From the NCBI GenBank assembly GCA_021775355.1, contig JAJFHZ010000035.1, positions 1 through 64,000 of the forward strand: a stretch of DNA of 64,000 bases, given 5' to 3'. The notes beneath the pieces are model-generated. The model did no database searches. It was given only the letters and a program-made list of their open reading frames with translations, and had not been told where the DNA came from. The stretch is from Amylibacter sp. (GTDB lineage Bacteria; Pseudomonadota; Alphaproteobacteria; Rhodobacterales; Rhodobacteraceae). Below are positions 19,703-29,804 of this stretch, in pieces. A program made the translations under genes and the position numbers. How positions within the stretch are numbered: the stretch's first letter is position 1; each line of letters starts with the position of its first letter.

Positions 19703-21037
19703 ATGTCATATTTGTATGATACACAGCGCGCCATGCGCCAAAAACGTCAGAATGCCTTACAGCGCGGTTTGGTGGCGGTTCTGGACGTTGGTACAACAAA
19801 AATGGCCTGTATGGTCTTGCAATTTGACGCCCGAACCGATGCCGCGCCGCGCCTGGGCATGGGGACAACAGCCAACCACGGGTCTTTTCGGGTTATTGGC
19901 GTGGCAACAACGCGATCACGCGGTGTGCGGTTTGGTGAAATTGCGGCGATGGAAGAAACCGAACGGGCTATTCGCACCGTAGTGCAAGGTGCACAAAAAA
20001 TGGCCAATGTGCGCGTAGATCATGTGATTGCCTGTCTTGCCGGGGCAGAGCCAAGGTCATACGGGGTGGCGGGTGATATTGACTTGGATAGCGGTACGGT
20101 TACCGATCAGGATATTGGTCGCGTGCTGGCCGGTTGTGATATGCCCGATTATGGTGCTGGTCGCGAAACAGTGCATGCGATGCCTGTCAATTTTACGTTG
20201 GACCATCGCAGTGGGTTAACAGATCCGCGGGGGCAGATCGGCAGTCGTCTGGCTGTGGATATGCATCTGTTAACGGTCGATACGCAGGCCATCGAAAATC
20301 TTTTGAAATGTGTGAAACGCTGCGATATGGAACTGGCCGGTGTCGCCTCGGCTGCTTACACAAGTGCGGTGTCGGCCCTTGTCGAAGATGAACAGGAACT
20401 GGGGGCGGCGTGCATTGATATCGGTGGTGGTGCCACAAGCATTTCGGTGTTTATGAAAAAACATATGATTTATGGTGATAGCGTGCGTATGGGCGGCGAT
20501 TTGGTGACGTCGGATATCTCCAAGGGGCTGCAAATGTCCCATCCTGCCGCTGAACGGATCAAGACGCTGCATGGCGGGGTTATTGCGACATCAATAGATG
20601 ATCGCGAAATGATCGAAGTGGGTGGAGATACCGGCGATTTTGAACATGATCACCGCCGTATCAGCCGCGCTGAACTGATCGGGGTGATGCGCCCAAGGCT
20701 GGAAGAGATACTGGAAGAAGCCCGTTTACGGCTGGACGCATCCGGTTTTGACCATTTGCCAAGTCAACGCATTGTATTGACCGGCGGTTCCAGCCAAGTG
20801 CCGGGGCTGGAAGGGCTCGCCAGTAAAATACTGGGGCAGAATGTGCGCCTTGGCCGTCCGATGCGTGTTCAAGGGTTGCCGCAGGCTGCAACAGGGCCTG
20901 CTTTTGCCTCGACAATAGGCTTGGCAATGCACGCGGCACACCCGCAAGATGAATGTTGGGACTTTGATTTGCCGATTGAACGGATGGGAGGGCGCCCGTT
21001 GAAAAAAGCGATGCGTTGGTTCAAAGATAACTGGTAA
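19703..21037 (+). CDS. ftsA: cell division protein FtsA
   Basis: 444 residues with the actin-like fold: VAVLDVGTTKMACMV phosphate-binding loop near residues 30-44, a second loop in ACIDIGGGATSISVF, and IVLTGGSSQVPGLEGLA towards the end. The C-terminus, KKAMRWFKDNW, is the amphipathic helix that tethers FtsA, and through it FtsZ filaments, to the membrane. A 164-nt gap before ftsZ separates it from the next gene. Confidence 0.97.
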   Translation: MSYLYDTQRAMRQKRQNALQRGLVAVLDVGTTKMACMVLQFDARTDAAPRLGMGTTANHGSFRVIGVATTRSRGVRFGEIAAMEETERAIRTVVQGAQKMANVRVDHVIACLAGAEPRSYGVAGDIDLDSGTVTDQDIGRVLAGCDMPDYGAGRETVHAMPVNFTLDHRSGLTDPRGQIGSRLAVDMHLLTVDTQAIENLLKCVKRCDMELAGVASAAYTSAVSALVEDEQELGAACIDIGGGATSISVFMKKHMIYGDSVRMGGDLVTSDISKGLQMSHPAAERIKTLHGGVIATSIDDREMIEVGGDTGDFEHDHRRISRAELIGVMRPRLEEILEEARLRLDASGFDHLPSQRIVLTGGSSQVPGLEGLASKILGQNVRLGRPMRVQGLPQAATGPAFASTIGLAMHAAHPQDECWDFDLPIERMGGRPLKKAMRWFKDNW

Positions 21038-21117
21038 ATGCTGTTTGATACCATAAATTGGGCCAGATAGTGCATAAATCACCAAGTTTTGTGTGTGTGT
21101 TAACGATTTTTCGTGAC

Positions 21118-21130
21118 GTGATTGAATCAC
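21118..21130. promoter_or_regulatory. palindrome in the ftsA-ftsZ gap
   Basis: GTGATTgAATCAC is a perfect 6+1+6 inverted repeat 71 nt before ftsZ, followed by AT-rich sequence. The gap probably carries an ftsZ promoter, and the palindrome could be a regulator site. I could not identify a clean CtrA box or an unambiguous -35/-10 pair. Confidence 0.3.
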
Positions 21131-21201
21131 TAGGTTACGATACGAATCAGTAAAATGGACCGGAAACCCGGCCGAGCAGACAGTACAGGCGGACTATTAT
21201 C

Positions 21202-22812
21202 ATGACTTTAAATTTACGCATGCCAGAAATGGATGACCTAAAACCACATATTACAGTCTTTGGCGTCGGTGGTGCGGGCGGAAACGCCGTAAACAATATG
21301 ATCGAGAAAAGCCTGGAAGGGGTCGATTTCGTTGTGGCTAATACGGATGCCCAGGCATTGCTAGCCGCCAAGGCGACCAGTAAAATCCAAATGGGTGAGA
21401 AAGTTACCGAAGGATTGGGTGCAGGTGCACGACCAGCCGTTGGGGCTGCTTCCGCCGAAGAAAGCATCGAAGCGATTGTTGATCAACTGGTTGGCAGCCA
21501 CATGTGCTTTATCACGGCCGGTATGGGCGGTGGTACAGGAACTGGAGCCGCACCGATTATTGCACAAGCTGCGCGTGAATTGGGTGTGTTGACCGTAGGT
21601 GTTGTGACCAAACCGTTCCAGTTTGAGGGCAACAAGCGGATGCGTCAAGCTGAAGAAGGCGTAGAAGCACTGCAACAGGTTGTGGACACATTGATCGTGA
21701 TCCCGAATCAGAACCTGTTTCGTATTGCAAACGAAAAAACCACCTTTACTGAAGCGTTTCAGATGGCCGATGACGTTTTGTACCAAGGCGTTAAAGGTGT
21801 CACTGATCTGATGGTACGCCCCGGAATTATCAATCTGGATTTCGCAGATATTCGCGCCATTATGGATGAGATGGGCAAAGCGATGATGGGTACAGGCGAA
21901 TCCACAGGCGAAGATCGTGCCATTCAAGCTGCGGAAAAAGCCATTGCGAACCCACTGTTGGACGAGATTTCTTTGAAAGGTGCGCATGGTGTTCTAATTA
22001 ATATCACAGGCGGCCATGATCTGACATTGTTTGAGATGGATGAAGCGGCCAACCGTATCCGTGAAGAAGTCGATGAAGACGCAAATATTATCGTCGGCTC
22101 AACACTTGATACCGGGCTGGAAGGCTTAATGCGCGTGTCTGTTGTGGCCACCGGTATTGATGCGGCTGTGAATGTCGGCGACATTCCTGTTCCGCGCCGT
22201 TCTATGAAAGAGCCATTGGCACAAACAGTCGTTTTGGAAAACCCAGTGGAAGAGTCGGTTAGCAAAACTGCCGAAGTGGCGAAAGAGGCTGAACCTGTAA
22301 TTGAAGATCAGGCGGTTGCGGATTTACCCACGGGCAATCTGGAAATGTTCGATACCGAACCTCAATTTAATGAAGCCGCATTTGAACAGGCTCCCGTAGA
22401 TGATTTGCCGCCGCCTGCATATCAACCGGCAGCACAGGCAGATAAACCGACAGAAGATTTCTTTCAAATGGAAGAAGAACTCCCGACTTTTGTTGCTCCG
22501 CAGTCTACGCCCGCCGGCCAACCCAGTGCAGAAACAATGGCGCGTTTGCATGCCGCGGCATCAAAAGCGACGACCAGTCCGACGCCGGGTACAGCAGATG
22601 AACGTGCGGAAAAACCGCGCGGGTTTGGTCTGAATAGCCTAATTTCAAAAATGACAGGTCACAGTGATAATCATGGTGCATCGAATCGAGCATACGCGCA
22701 GCAACCTAATCTTGTAGCTGTCGAAGATGATCCGGTTTACGAAGAACCTGAAATGTCAGAAGATCAAGAACGGATTGAAATTCCGGCCTTCTTGCGCAGA
22801 CAAGCCAACTAA
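21202..22812 (+). CDS. ftsZ: cell division GTPase FtsZ
   Basis: 536 residues. The tubulin-like core holds the GTP signature [10 protein letters not shown] (about 109-118) and the T7 catalytic loop NLDFADI. It is followed by a long acidic, Pro/Gln-rich disordered linker (about 325-515), as common in alphaproteobacteria, and the conserved C-terminal peptide [12 protein letters not shown] that binds FtsA and other partners. It forms the Z-ring. A strong terminator ends the dcw transcript just downstream. Confidence 0.98.
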   Translation: MTLNLRMPEMDDLKPHITVFGVGGAGGNAVNNMIEKSLEGVDFVVANTDAQALLAAKATSKIQMGEKVTEGLGAGARPAVGAASAEESIEAIVDQLVGSHMCFITAGMGGGTGTGAAPIIAQAARELGVLTVGVVTKPFQFEGNKRMRQAEEGVEALQQVVDTLIVIPNQNLFRIANEKTTFTEAFQMADDVLYQGVKGVTDLMVRPGIINLDFADIRAIMDEMGKAMMGTGESTGEDRAIQAAEKAIANPLLDEISLKGAHGVLINITGGHDLTLFEMDEAANRIREEVDEDANIIVGSTLDTGLEGLMRVSVVATGIDAAVNVGDIPVPRRSMKEPLAQTVVLENPVEESVSKTAEVAKEAEPVIEDQAVADLPTGNLEMFDTEPQFNEAAFEQAPVDDLPPPAYQPAAQADKPTEDFFQMEEELPTFVAPQSTPAGQPSAETMARLHAAASKATTSPTPGTADERAEKPRGFGLNSLISKMTGHSDNHGASNRAYAQQPNLVAVEDDPVYEEPEMSEDQERIEIPAFLRRQAN

Positions 22813-22831
22813 GGCGTTCTAAAATAACAGT

Positions 22832-22863
22832 AAAAAGCGCGGACACAGTTCCGCGCTTTTTTG
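22832..22863 (+). terminator. Rho-independent terminator after ftsZ
   Basis: AAAAAGCGCGGA and its complement TTCCGCGCTTTTT flank a CACAG loop, and the stem runs into a T-tract at 22856-22863. It closes the cluster before lpxC. Confidence 0.9.
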
Positions 22864-22933
22864 TTGCAATCGGACATAAAGAGTGAATTGGGTATTTGGC
22901 CCTAAGTTGTTAATAAAGTGCAACGAGACAAAT

Positions 22934-23866
22934 ATGGATTGGCCTGTGCAAAAGACAATTGCAAACACAGTTACGATGATGGGCAAAGGTGTCCATTCAG
23001 GGAAACCTGCACGTTTGGTTATACATCCGGCTTCTGCCGAATACGGTATCTGGTTTCGCCGTGTGGATGTAACCGACCGTAACAATCTGATCCCTGCACT
23101 TTACGATTCGGTTAATGACACACGGATGTGTACAAGGCTGGCCAACGAAGACGGCGTAGAGGTTTCGACCGTTGAACATCTTATGGCGGCATTGGCCGGT
23201 ACAGGCATTCAAAACGCATTAATTGAAATTGACGGACCGGAAGTGCCGATAATGGATGGCAGTTCGCGTACATTTGTTCAGGTAATTTTGGAAGCAGGCG
23301 TTCGAAATCAGGATGCTCCGGTGCGTGCAATCCGTGTTTTGAAAGAAATATCTATACAGTTCGATAAAACCATCGCGACACTAAAACCTTCGGAAACGTT
23401 GGAAATTGATTTTTCCATTGATTTTGTTGATCAAGCCATTGGCCGCCAACAAAAAACACTGGAAATGGCAAATGGCGCATTTGTGCGCGAGCTTAGTGAT
23501 TGCCGTACATTTTGCCAGCGCAAAGACGTTGATGCGCTACAGTCCATAGGACTGGCGCAGGGCGGTGGTTTAGACAATGCTATCGTTGTGGATGATGGTT
23601 TTGTTCTGAATCCGGAAGGATTTCGGCATGCCGACGAGTGTGTTCGTCACAAAATGTTGGATGCTTTGGGCGACCTCGCTTTGGCAGGCGCGCCTATATT
23701 GGGTAAATATGTTGGCATTCGTGCCGGTCACCGGGCAACAAATATGTTACTTCGTGAATTATTTTCAACACCCGGTGCGTGGGAAATGGTCGTTTGCGAT
23801 ACTGCGCAAACAGAAATGTTGCCGGGCGCGCATATCCAAGCCGAAGATATACGACTAAGTGCTTAA
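22934..23866 (+). CDS. lpxC: UDP-3-O-acyl-GlcNAc deacetylase LpxC
   Basis: 310 residues with both LpxC zinc-ligand sites, STVEHLMAAL and VRHKMLDALGD, and the typical duplicated fold. It catalyses the committed step of lipid A synthesis. Start chosen at MDWPVQKTIANT, matching the family's N-terminal QKTI element; an upstream in-frame ATG at 22883 would add 17 residues lying in the post-terminator region. Location after ftsZ is the classic arrangement. Confidence 0.96.
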   Translation: MDWPVQKTIANTVTMMGKGVHSGKPARLVIHPASAEYGIWFRRVDVTDRNNLIPALYDSVNDTRMCTRLANEDGVEVSTVEHLMAALAGTGIQNALIEIDGPEVPIMDGSSRTFVQVILEAGVRNQDAPVRAIRVLKEISIQFDKTIATLKPSETLEIDFSIDFVDQAIGRQQKTLEMANGAFVRELSDCRTFCQRKDVDALQSIGLAQGGGLDNAIVVDDGFVLNPEGFRHADECVRHKMLDALGDLALAGAPILGKYVGIRAGHRATNMLLRELFSTPGAWEMVVCDTAQTEMLPGAHIQAEDIRLSA

Positions 23867-23999
23867 CAAGCCTTTGAAGCTATTCACAAAATTGTTGATT
23901 TCCAAACTTCTTTCCATCAAGCAAAATTAATTCGAGAATGTACTGGCAGGCATGGAAACTGTGTTATATGTTCGCTCCAATATCTTTGGGTGAAATTGA

Positions 24000-24854
24000 A
24001 TGATCTTGTTGCTTAAAAAACCGTCACTGTTACTGATTGTTGCTGTGGCTTTGGCTGTAGCCGGATGTTCCGGTAAAGGGAAAGAAAAAAGTGATGTTTC
24101 GCTTGAAGGAAAATCCCCCGAAGCGATCTTCAATTCCGGCGAAGCACTTTTAAGCAAACGCAAAGCCAGCAAAGCTGCAACACGGTTCTCTGAAGTGGAA
24201 CGTTTATATCCTTATTCTGATTGGGCAAAACGGTCGGTCATCATGTCGGCCTTTGCCCACCATGAGGCAGAGGAATATGAAGAAAGCCGTGCGGCAGCAC
24301 AACGTTATCTGGATTTTTACCCCGCCGATGATGATGCCCCTTATGCTCAATATCTGATAGCACTTAGTTTTTATGACCAGATTGATGATGTCAGCCGTGA
24401 TCAGGGTGTGACATTCCAAGCCTTGCAAGCCCTGCGTACAACGGTTGAACGCTATCCCGACAGTGAATATGCAAGTTCTGCCTTGTTGAAATTTGATCTG
24501 GCACTTGATCATCTGGCAGGTAAAGAGATGGAAATTGGTCGCTACTACTTGAAACGCGGCCATTATACGGCGGCAATCAACCGGTTCCGTATTGTAGTGG
24601 AAGATTTCCAGACAACGACCCATACGCCGGAAGCACTGCACAGGTTGGTTGAATCGTACCTTTCATTGGGGATTGAAGCAGATGCACAAACAGCCGGTGC
24701 CATCCTTGGGTATAACTTTCAAGGCAGTGACTGGTATAAAGACAGTCATGTTCTGTTAACGGGTCAAGGTATTTCGACAGACGCGGAAAACAAGAAAAGT
24801 TCCCGTTGGTTACGTCGCATTTGGCGTCAGGCGATCAAAGGCGAATGGCTCTGA
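24000..24854 (+). CDS. bamD: outer membrane assembly lipoprotein BamD
   Basis: 284 residues with a lipoprotein signal ending in the lipobox VAGC (lipidated Cys23), then about five TPR-like helical repeats (for example SEVERLYPYSDWAKRS and SKRKASKAATRF). BamD is the essential partner of BamA in beta-barrel insertion. The 133-nt upstream gap separates it from lpxC and may hold its promoter. It lies 22 nt before recN. Confidence 0.93.
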   Translation: MILLLKKPSLLLIVAVALAVAGCSGKGKEKSDVSLEGKSPEAIFNSGEALLSKRKASKAATRFSEVERLYPYSDWAKRSVIMSAFAHHEAEEYEESRAAAQRYLDFYPADDDAPYAQYLIALSFYDQIDDVSRDQGVTFQALQALRTTVERYPDSEYASSALLKFDLALDHLAGKEMEIGRYYLKRGHYTAAINRFRIVVEDFQTTTHTPEALHRLVESYLSLGIEADAQTAGAILGYNFQGSDWYKDSHVLLTGQGISTDAENKKSSRWLRRIWRQAIKGEWL

Positions 24855-24876
24855 TCCCACGCATCAAGGGGGTGCC

Positions 24877-26523
24877 ATGCTGCGTGGCCTGAACATCCGT
24901 AATATGTTGCTTATTGATTATCTGGATCTGGATTTTCGTTCCGGTCTGAATGTGCTGACGGGTGAAACCGGCGCGGGTAAGTCTATTCTATTGGACAGTC
25001 TTGGCTTTGTTCTGGGTTGGCGCGGTCGCGCTGACATGGTGCGCCAAGGTGCGGATTTGGGGGAAGTATCCGCTTGGTTTGAACTGACGGCAGATCATCC
25101 CGCACGGGTCGTTTTGCAAGAGGCGGGATTGACGATTGAAGACGAATTGTTGTTACGGCGCACGAATACGCCCGATGGTCGCAAAACCGCATATGTCAAT
25201 GATCGTCGATGTACGGGTGAGGTTTTACGTAAACTTTCCGATTGTTTGGTTGAATTACACGGTCAACATGATGACCGCGGATTGCTAAATATTAAAGGCC
25301 ACCGGGCGTTGCTGGATATGTTTGCAGGGCATGATTTGACAAAAATCAGGATGGCGTGGCGACATGTTTCAGAAATTGAGAAACAAATAACAGCGGATCG
25401 AGCTGCTTTGGAAATAGCAGAACGCGATGCGGATTACCTGCGCCATTCTGTTGCGGAATTGAGTGATTTGGCCCCTGAAACAGGTGAAGATGCTTTGTTG
25501 GATGGGCGTCGTCGTTTGATGCAAGCAGGCGAACGTATTCGCGCGGATATTGTCAAAGCGGCAGGGGCATTGGGATCGGATGGGGCCGAAGCCATGATGT
25601 TGGACGCCAGCCGTTGGCTGCAAGAGGCGGCAGATCAGGCCGAGGGGCGATTGGATGCACCACTAGCGAACCTGTCACGCGCACTGAACGAACTGGCTGA
25701 TGCGCAACGCGGCGTGGACGATTGTCTATCGCAACTTGATTTTGATCCGCTGGATCTGGAGCAGGTCGAAGAACGCCTGTTTGCCATTCGTGCACTGGCC
25801 CGAAAGCATAAGGTGCAACCGGATGAACTACCTGCATTAGCAGTGGATTTAGCCCAACGGTTAAAGGCAATAGATACCGGTGCCGGACAGATAACCGCGT
25901 TGGAACAGCAATTACTTCAGGCAAGGGCGGTATACGATAAACTGGCATTGGCATTGCATAAAAGCCGCCATAAAGCTGGGGGCGAACTGGATACAAAGAT
26001 GCAACGGGAGCTGGCCCCGTTAAAGATGGAAGCGGCTGTTTTTAAAACAGAAATAACGCAGACGGAAGCGGGCGTCGATGGTGGGGATCAGGTGGTTTTT
26101 ACCGTGTCTACAAACCTTGGTGCAGCATTTGGTCCGATTGATAAAATTGCGTCCGGTGGGGAATTGTCGCGGTTTTTGCTGGCACTGAAAGTGTGTTTGA
26201 CATCGCGCGCCGACGGGTTGACCTTGATCTTTGATGAAATAGATCGCGGTGTCGGCGGGGCCACGGCGGATGCAGTGGGGCGCCGCCTGTCTGCACTTGC
26301 GGGCGACGGGCAGGTTCTGGTTGTAACCCATTCGCCGCAAGTTGCTGCATTGGGGGATCATCACTGGTTGGTGTCGAAATCTTCGGACGGGCAGGAGACA
26401 CTGAGTTCTGTTGCGAAACTGGATGACAGGGAACGTACTGACGAAATTGCCCGCATGTTGGCGGGGGATGTCATAACAGATCAGGCACGTGCGGCGGCGC
26501 GGGCTTTATTAAACCCTAGTTAA
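24877..26523 (+). CDS. recN: DNA repair ATPase RecN
   Basis: 548 residues, an SMC-like ABC ATPase: Walker A GETGAGKS (about 29-36), central coiled coil, ABC signature ASGGELSRFLLALK and Walker B LTLIFDEIDRGVGG. It acts in double-strand break repair. GGGGG lies 6 nt upstream of ATG 24877. The 3' end overlaps the convergent FAD oxidoreductase by 8 nt. Confidence 0.96.
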   Translation: MLRGLNIRNMLLIDYLDLDFRSGLNVLTGETGAGKSILLDSLGFVLGWRGRADMVRQGADLGEVSAWFELTADHPARVVLQEAGLTIEDELLLRRTNTPDGRKTAYVNDRRCTGEVLRKLSDCLVELHGQHDDRGLLNIKGHRALLDMFAGHDLTKIRMAWRHVSEIEKQITADRAALEIAERDADYLRHSVAELSDLAPETGEDALLDGRRRLMQAGERIRADIVKAAGALGSDGAEAMMLDASRWLQEAADQAEGRLDAPLANLSRALNELADAQRGVDDCLSQLDFDPLDLEQVEERLFAIRALARKHKVQPDELPALAVDLAQRLKAIDTGAGQITALEQQLLQARAVYDKLALALHKSRHKAGGELDTKMQRELAPLKMEAAVFKTEITQTEAGVDGGDQVVFTVSTNLGAAFGPIDKIASGGELSRFLLALKVCLTSRADGLTLIFDEIDRGVGGATADAVGRRLSALAGDGQVLVVTHSPQVAALGDHHWLVSKSSDGQETLSSVAKLDDRERTDEIARMLAGDVITDQARAAARALLNPS

Positions 26524-27892
26524 TCTGCACAACTTTCCCGGGGTTCATGATATTTTGTGGGTCAAGTGTGCGTTTTATATCTGCCATCACTGACCAGCCG
26601 CCCCCGTGTTCTTCGGCCATATATTTCATTTTCCCCATGCCGATACCATGTTCACCGGTCACGGTGCCACCCATTTCTAAAGCGCGCGTGTTCATCCGAT
26701 GGGACAGTTTTTGTGCCATTGCCAATTCTGTGGGCTTGTTTGGGTCAGTCAAAAATAAAGTGTGGTAATTACCGTCACCCACATGACCTAATATTGGGGC
26801 GAACATACCGTTATCTGCAGCATCTTTGGCAGTATCGGTAATCGCTTCGGCCAGTTTTGAAATCGGTACACAGACATCGGTAGACATACCGTCAAAGCCC
26901 GGTTTCAACGCTTTGGTTGCAAAGAATGCATTGTGACGGGCATGCCATAACTTGTTGCGATCTTCGGTCTTGGTTGACCACTGAAAATCGCCACCGCCTT
27001 GATCGGCGGCAAGTTCTTTAAGTACCTCTGATTGTTCAGCTACACTGGCGTCTGAGCCATGAAATTCCATAAAAAGATGCGGTTTTTCCGGCAAACCCAA
27101 CTGACTGTATTGATTAAGGGCCTGCATGGATAGCGTATCTATCAACTCCATACGCGCCATGGGGATACCCATTTGAACGGCAGTGATCACGGTGTTTACC
27201 GCAGCTTCTACATCCGGAAAATCACAGACGGCTGCGGCAATGGCTTCGGGTTGGCCTTGCAAGCGCAGGGTTATTTCGGTGATAATCCCAAGTGTTCCTT
27301 CGGAACCGACCATCAAGTTTGTCAGATCATAGCCCGACGATGATTTCTTGGCGCGTGTACCTGTGCGTATGATGCGCCCATCTGCCAAAACCACTTCCAG
27401 TGCCAGCACGTTTTCTTTCATCGTGCCGTAACGCACGGCAGTTGTACCCGATGCACGTGTCGCGGTCATGCCGCCAATAGTGGCGTTGGCACCGGGATCA
27501 ACCGGGAAAAACAGGCCGGTAGCACGCAAGTCTTCGTTCAGGGCTTCGCGGGTGATACCGGGTTGAACCACGGCCAGCAGATCCTCTTGATAAACCTTAA
27601 TAATTTGGTTCATCTCACCCATGTTGATTGTGACACCGCCCTTGATTGCCAGCGCATGGCCTTCTAACGACGTGCCAACACCCCAAGGGACAATCGGGCA
27701 GTTGTGTTTGGCGCAGGTTTTAACAATGTCGGACACGTCTTGCGTATTGCGGGCAAAGGCCACTGCATCGGGCGGGCTAGGGGCGAAATATGTTTCACTT
27801 TGTCCGTGCTGATCCAAAACTGCAGGATTCGTGTTCAGGCGTTCACCAAGAAGCGTTTTAAGTGCTGCAATAGCCCCTGCAATATCTGACAT
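26516..27892 (-). CDS. FAD-linked 2-hydroxyacid dehydrogenase (GlcD/D-lactate dehydrogenase type)
   Basis: 458 residues: an FAD-binding PCMH domain (about 38-215, with PWGVGTSLEGHA and NATIGGMTATRASGTTAVRYG), then the C-terminal FAD-oxidase domain ending in the GEHGIGMGK motif. Relatives are cytochrome-linked D-lactate dehydrogenases or the GlcD subunit of glycolate oxidase. GlcB and GlcG lie about 18 kb away, but GlcE and GlcF are not nearby, so D-lactate dehydrogenase is the better guess. Confidence 0.88.
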   Translation of the reverse strand: MSDIAGAIAALKTLLGERLNTNPAVLDQHGQSETYFAPSPPDAVAFARNTQDVSDIVKTCAKHNCPIVPWGVGTSLEGHALAIKGGVTINMGEMNQIIKVYQEDLLAVVQPGITREALNEDLRATGLFFPVDPGANATIGGMTATRASGTTAVRYGTMKENVLALEVVLADGRIIRTGTRAKKSSSGYDLTNLMVGSEGTLGIITEITLRLQGQPEAIAAAVCDFPDVEAAVNTVITAVQMGIPMARMELIDTLSMQALNQYSQLGLPEKPHLFMEFHGSDASVAEQSEVLKELAADQGGGDFQWSTKTEDRNKLWHARHNAFFATKALKPGFDGMSTDVCVPISKLAEAITDTAKDAADNGMFAPILGHVGDGNYHTLFLTDPNKPTELAMAQKLSHRMNTRALEMGGTVTGEHGIGMGKMKYMAEEHGGGWSVMADIKRTLDPQNIMNPGKVVQIN

Positions 27893-27964
27893 TATTTTCT
27901 CCGATCAATTGCGCATAACCTAGAAAATTACTAACACTTGGAAAAGAGCTAAATTGGAACGGAT

Positions 27965-29623
27965 GTGACTGACCGACCTGCCAACATATTAAGATCCCTG
28001 CGCGACCATATTTTGGGGCAAGCACGCGAGACCGTACATGTGATGCGCCACAAGGGGTTGGGGCAAATTCAGTTTTGGCTGGTCGCTTTGTTGATCGGGA
28101 TTGTGGCCGGGGCTGCGACCGGGCTGTTTCGTATGGGTATCAATCTGGTGGAGACACTGGTTTACGGCACGGATGATATGGGTTTGGTCAGTTATGCCGT
28201 ATTCCTGCCGTGGTACTGGATACTTATGGTGCCGATTATCGGCGGGTTGATCGTCGGAATTATTTTACAACGCTTTACCCCTGATGGTCGTGCGCGTTCG
28301 GTCGCGCAAGTGATTAAAGGGGCAGCATTGTCGGGTGGACGTGTTGAGGGTAGGGCAGGTTTGGCCTCGGCCTTTGCCTCGATGATAACGTTGTCGATGG
28401 GTGGATCAGCCGGCCGCGAGGGCCCTGTCGTGCATCTGGGGGCCGTGATTTCCAGTAAAGTGTCGAATTGGATCAATGCGGATGCCATCACCGGGCGTAA
28501 TTTGATGGGTTGTGCGGCTGCTGCGGCGGTGTCGGCATCGTTCAATGCACCGATTGCCGGCACGTTATTTGCACTGGAAGTGGTGTTGCGACATTACGCG
28601 GTACAGGCCTTTGCCCCGATTGTAATCGCGTCCGTTGCAGGCTCTATCGTCAGCCGTTTGATGTTTGGGGATCTGGTCGAATTTACATTGCCGCAAATGT
28701 CATTGCAATTTTATAGCGAGCTACCCGCCTTTTTGATACTGGGTCTGATTTGCGGCTTGGTGGCTGTAGCGATGATGAAAGCGGTGTTTCTGGCCGAAGA
28801 TATTGGCGATAGTATTCAGGATCGCCTACGTATTCCGGCATGGCTGCGTCCGGCGATTGCAGGTGCCGGGCTTGGTATGATTGCAATCGCTTTCCCCCAT
28901 ATCATCGGGGTGGGTTATGAGACCACTTGGAATGCGTTGAACGGGAATATCACATTCTGGGCAGCGGTGATTTTCGTTGCAACCAAAGTACTGGCTGTGG
29001 CGGTAACTTTTGCGGGTCGCATGGGCGGGGGGATATTTTCACCTTCTTTGATGGTCGGTGCGCTGACGGGAATAGCATTCGGTTGGGTGGCTTTGGGTAT
29101 TTTCCCGTCCTTTGAAAGCTATGCTACACTTTACGCACTGGCCGGTATGGCTGCTGTGGCCGCTGCCGTACTGGGAGCACCGATTTCCACATCATTACTG
29201 ACCTTTGAAATGACGGGCGACTGGCAAACGGGGTTGGCGATACTGGTGGCGGTTTCGACTTCATCCGCGTTGGCCAGCCGTTTGGTGCATAAATCGTTCT
29301 TCTTAACCCAACTGGAACGGTTCGGCGTGCATATGGCGGCAGGCCCGCAAGCGTATTTATTGGCGACTTTCAGTATCAAGGGGCTAATGCGTGATGTTGA
29401 GGCCGAGACGGGAACTGCCGAGATTATGATCGCGCAAGATCTGTCGGTAGACGTGAACGCGACATTGGAAGAGGCGATGCCGTTGTTTACCAAAAGCGAT
29501 ACCGGGTTTATCCCTGTTGTGGCGGCAGATGATATGACCTTGTTGGGGTTTTTGTATGAGGTGGATGCTTTGCGGGCTTTCAATCAGGCGTTGGTGGAAA
29601 CTGCGCGTGAAGAGCATTCTTAG
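27965..29623 (+). CDS. CLC-family chloride channel with a C-terminal CBS-like region
   Basis: 552 residues. The CLC core carries the selectivity-filter motif GSAGREGP with the gating glutamate at residue 152, PIAGTLFALEVVLR and the later GGGIFSPSLMVGA. The C-terminal about 80 residues look like a single CBS-type regulatory segment. At the place of the internal proton glutamate of CLC exchangers (E203 in E. coli ClcA) there is Val206, as in eukaryotic CLC channels, suggesting a channel rather than an H+/Cl- antiporter. GTG start; no in-frame ATG is available nearby. Confidence 0.9.
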   Translation: MTDRPANILRSLRDHILGQARETVHVMRHKGLGQIQFWLVALLIGIVAGAATGLFRMGINLVETLVYGTDDMGLVSYAVFLPWYWILMVPIIGGLIVGIILQRFTPDGRARSVAQVIKGAALSGGRVEGRAGLASAFASMITLSMGGSAGREGPVVHLGAVISSKVSNWINADAITGRNLMGCAAAAAVSASFNAPIAGTLFALEVVLRHYAVQAFAPIVIASVAGSIVSRLMFGDLVEFTLPQMSLQFYSELPAFLILGLICGLVAVAMMKAVFLAEDIGDSIQDRLRIPAWLRPAIAGAGLGMIAIAFPHIIGVGYETTWNALNGNITFWAAVIFVATKVLAVAVTFAGRMGGGIFSPSLMVGALTGIAFGWVALGIFPSFESYATLYALAGMAAVAAAVLGAPISTSLLTFEMTGDWQTGLAILVAVSTSSALASRLVHKSFFLTQLERFGVHMAAGPQAYLLATFSIKGLMRDVEAETGTAEIMIAQDLSVDVNATLEEAMPLFTKSDTGFIPVVAADDMTLLGFLYEVDALRAFNQALVETAREEHS

Positions 29624-29642
29624 GGTTGGTGAAAACGCCTGA

Positions 29643-29676
29643 TGTCCCAGTTGGGACAGCTAATCAACTAGTTGAT
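29643..29676. repeat. two adjacent perfect palindromes after the CLC gene
   Basis: TGTCCCAGTTGGGACA (29643-29658) and ATCAACTAGTTGAT (29663-29676) lie 4 nt apart, 20 nt after the CLC stop. The first could act as a short termination hairpin; the second looks more like a protein-binding site. Neither is followed by a clean T-run. Confidence 0.4.
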
Positions 29677-29804
29677 ATTGTTTGTTTTATATATAATCTT
29701 GTGAACTAATGGGTGGGGATTATAGATGACAATAGATATTCTTTCAGCATATTCAGTAATCACAACTTACTCTACCATCTGTCGTCAAACGAGCAGAATA
29801 TATT

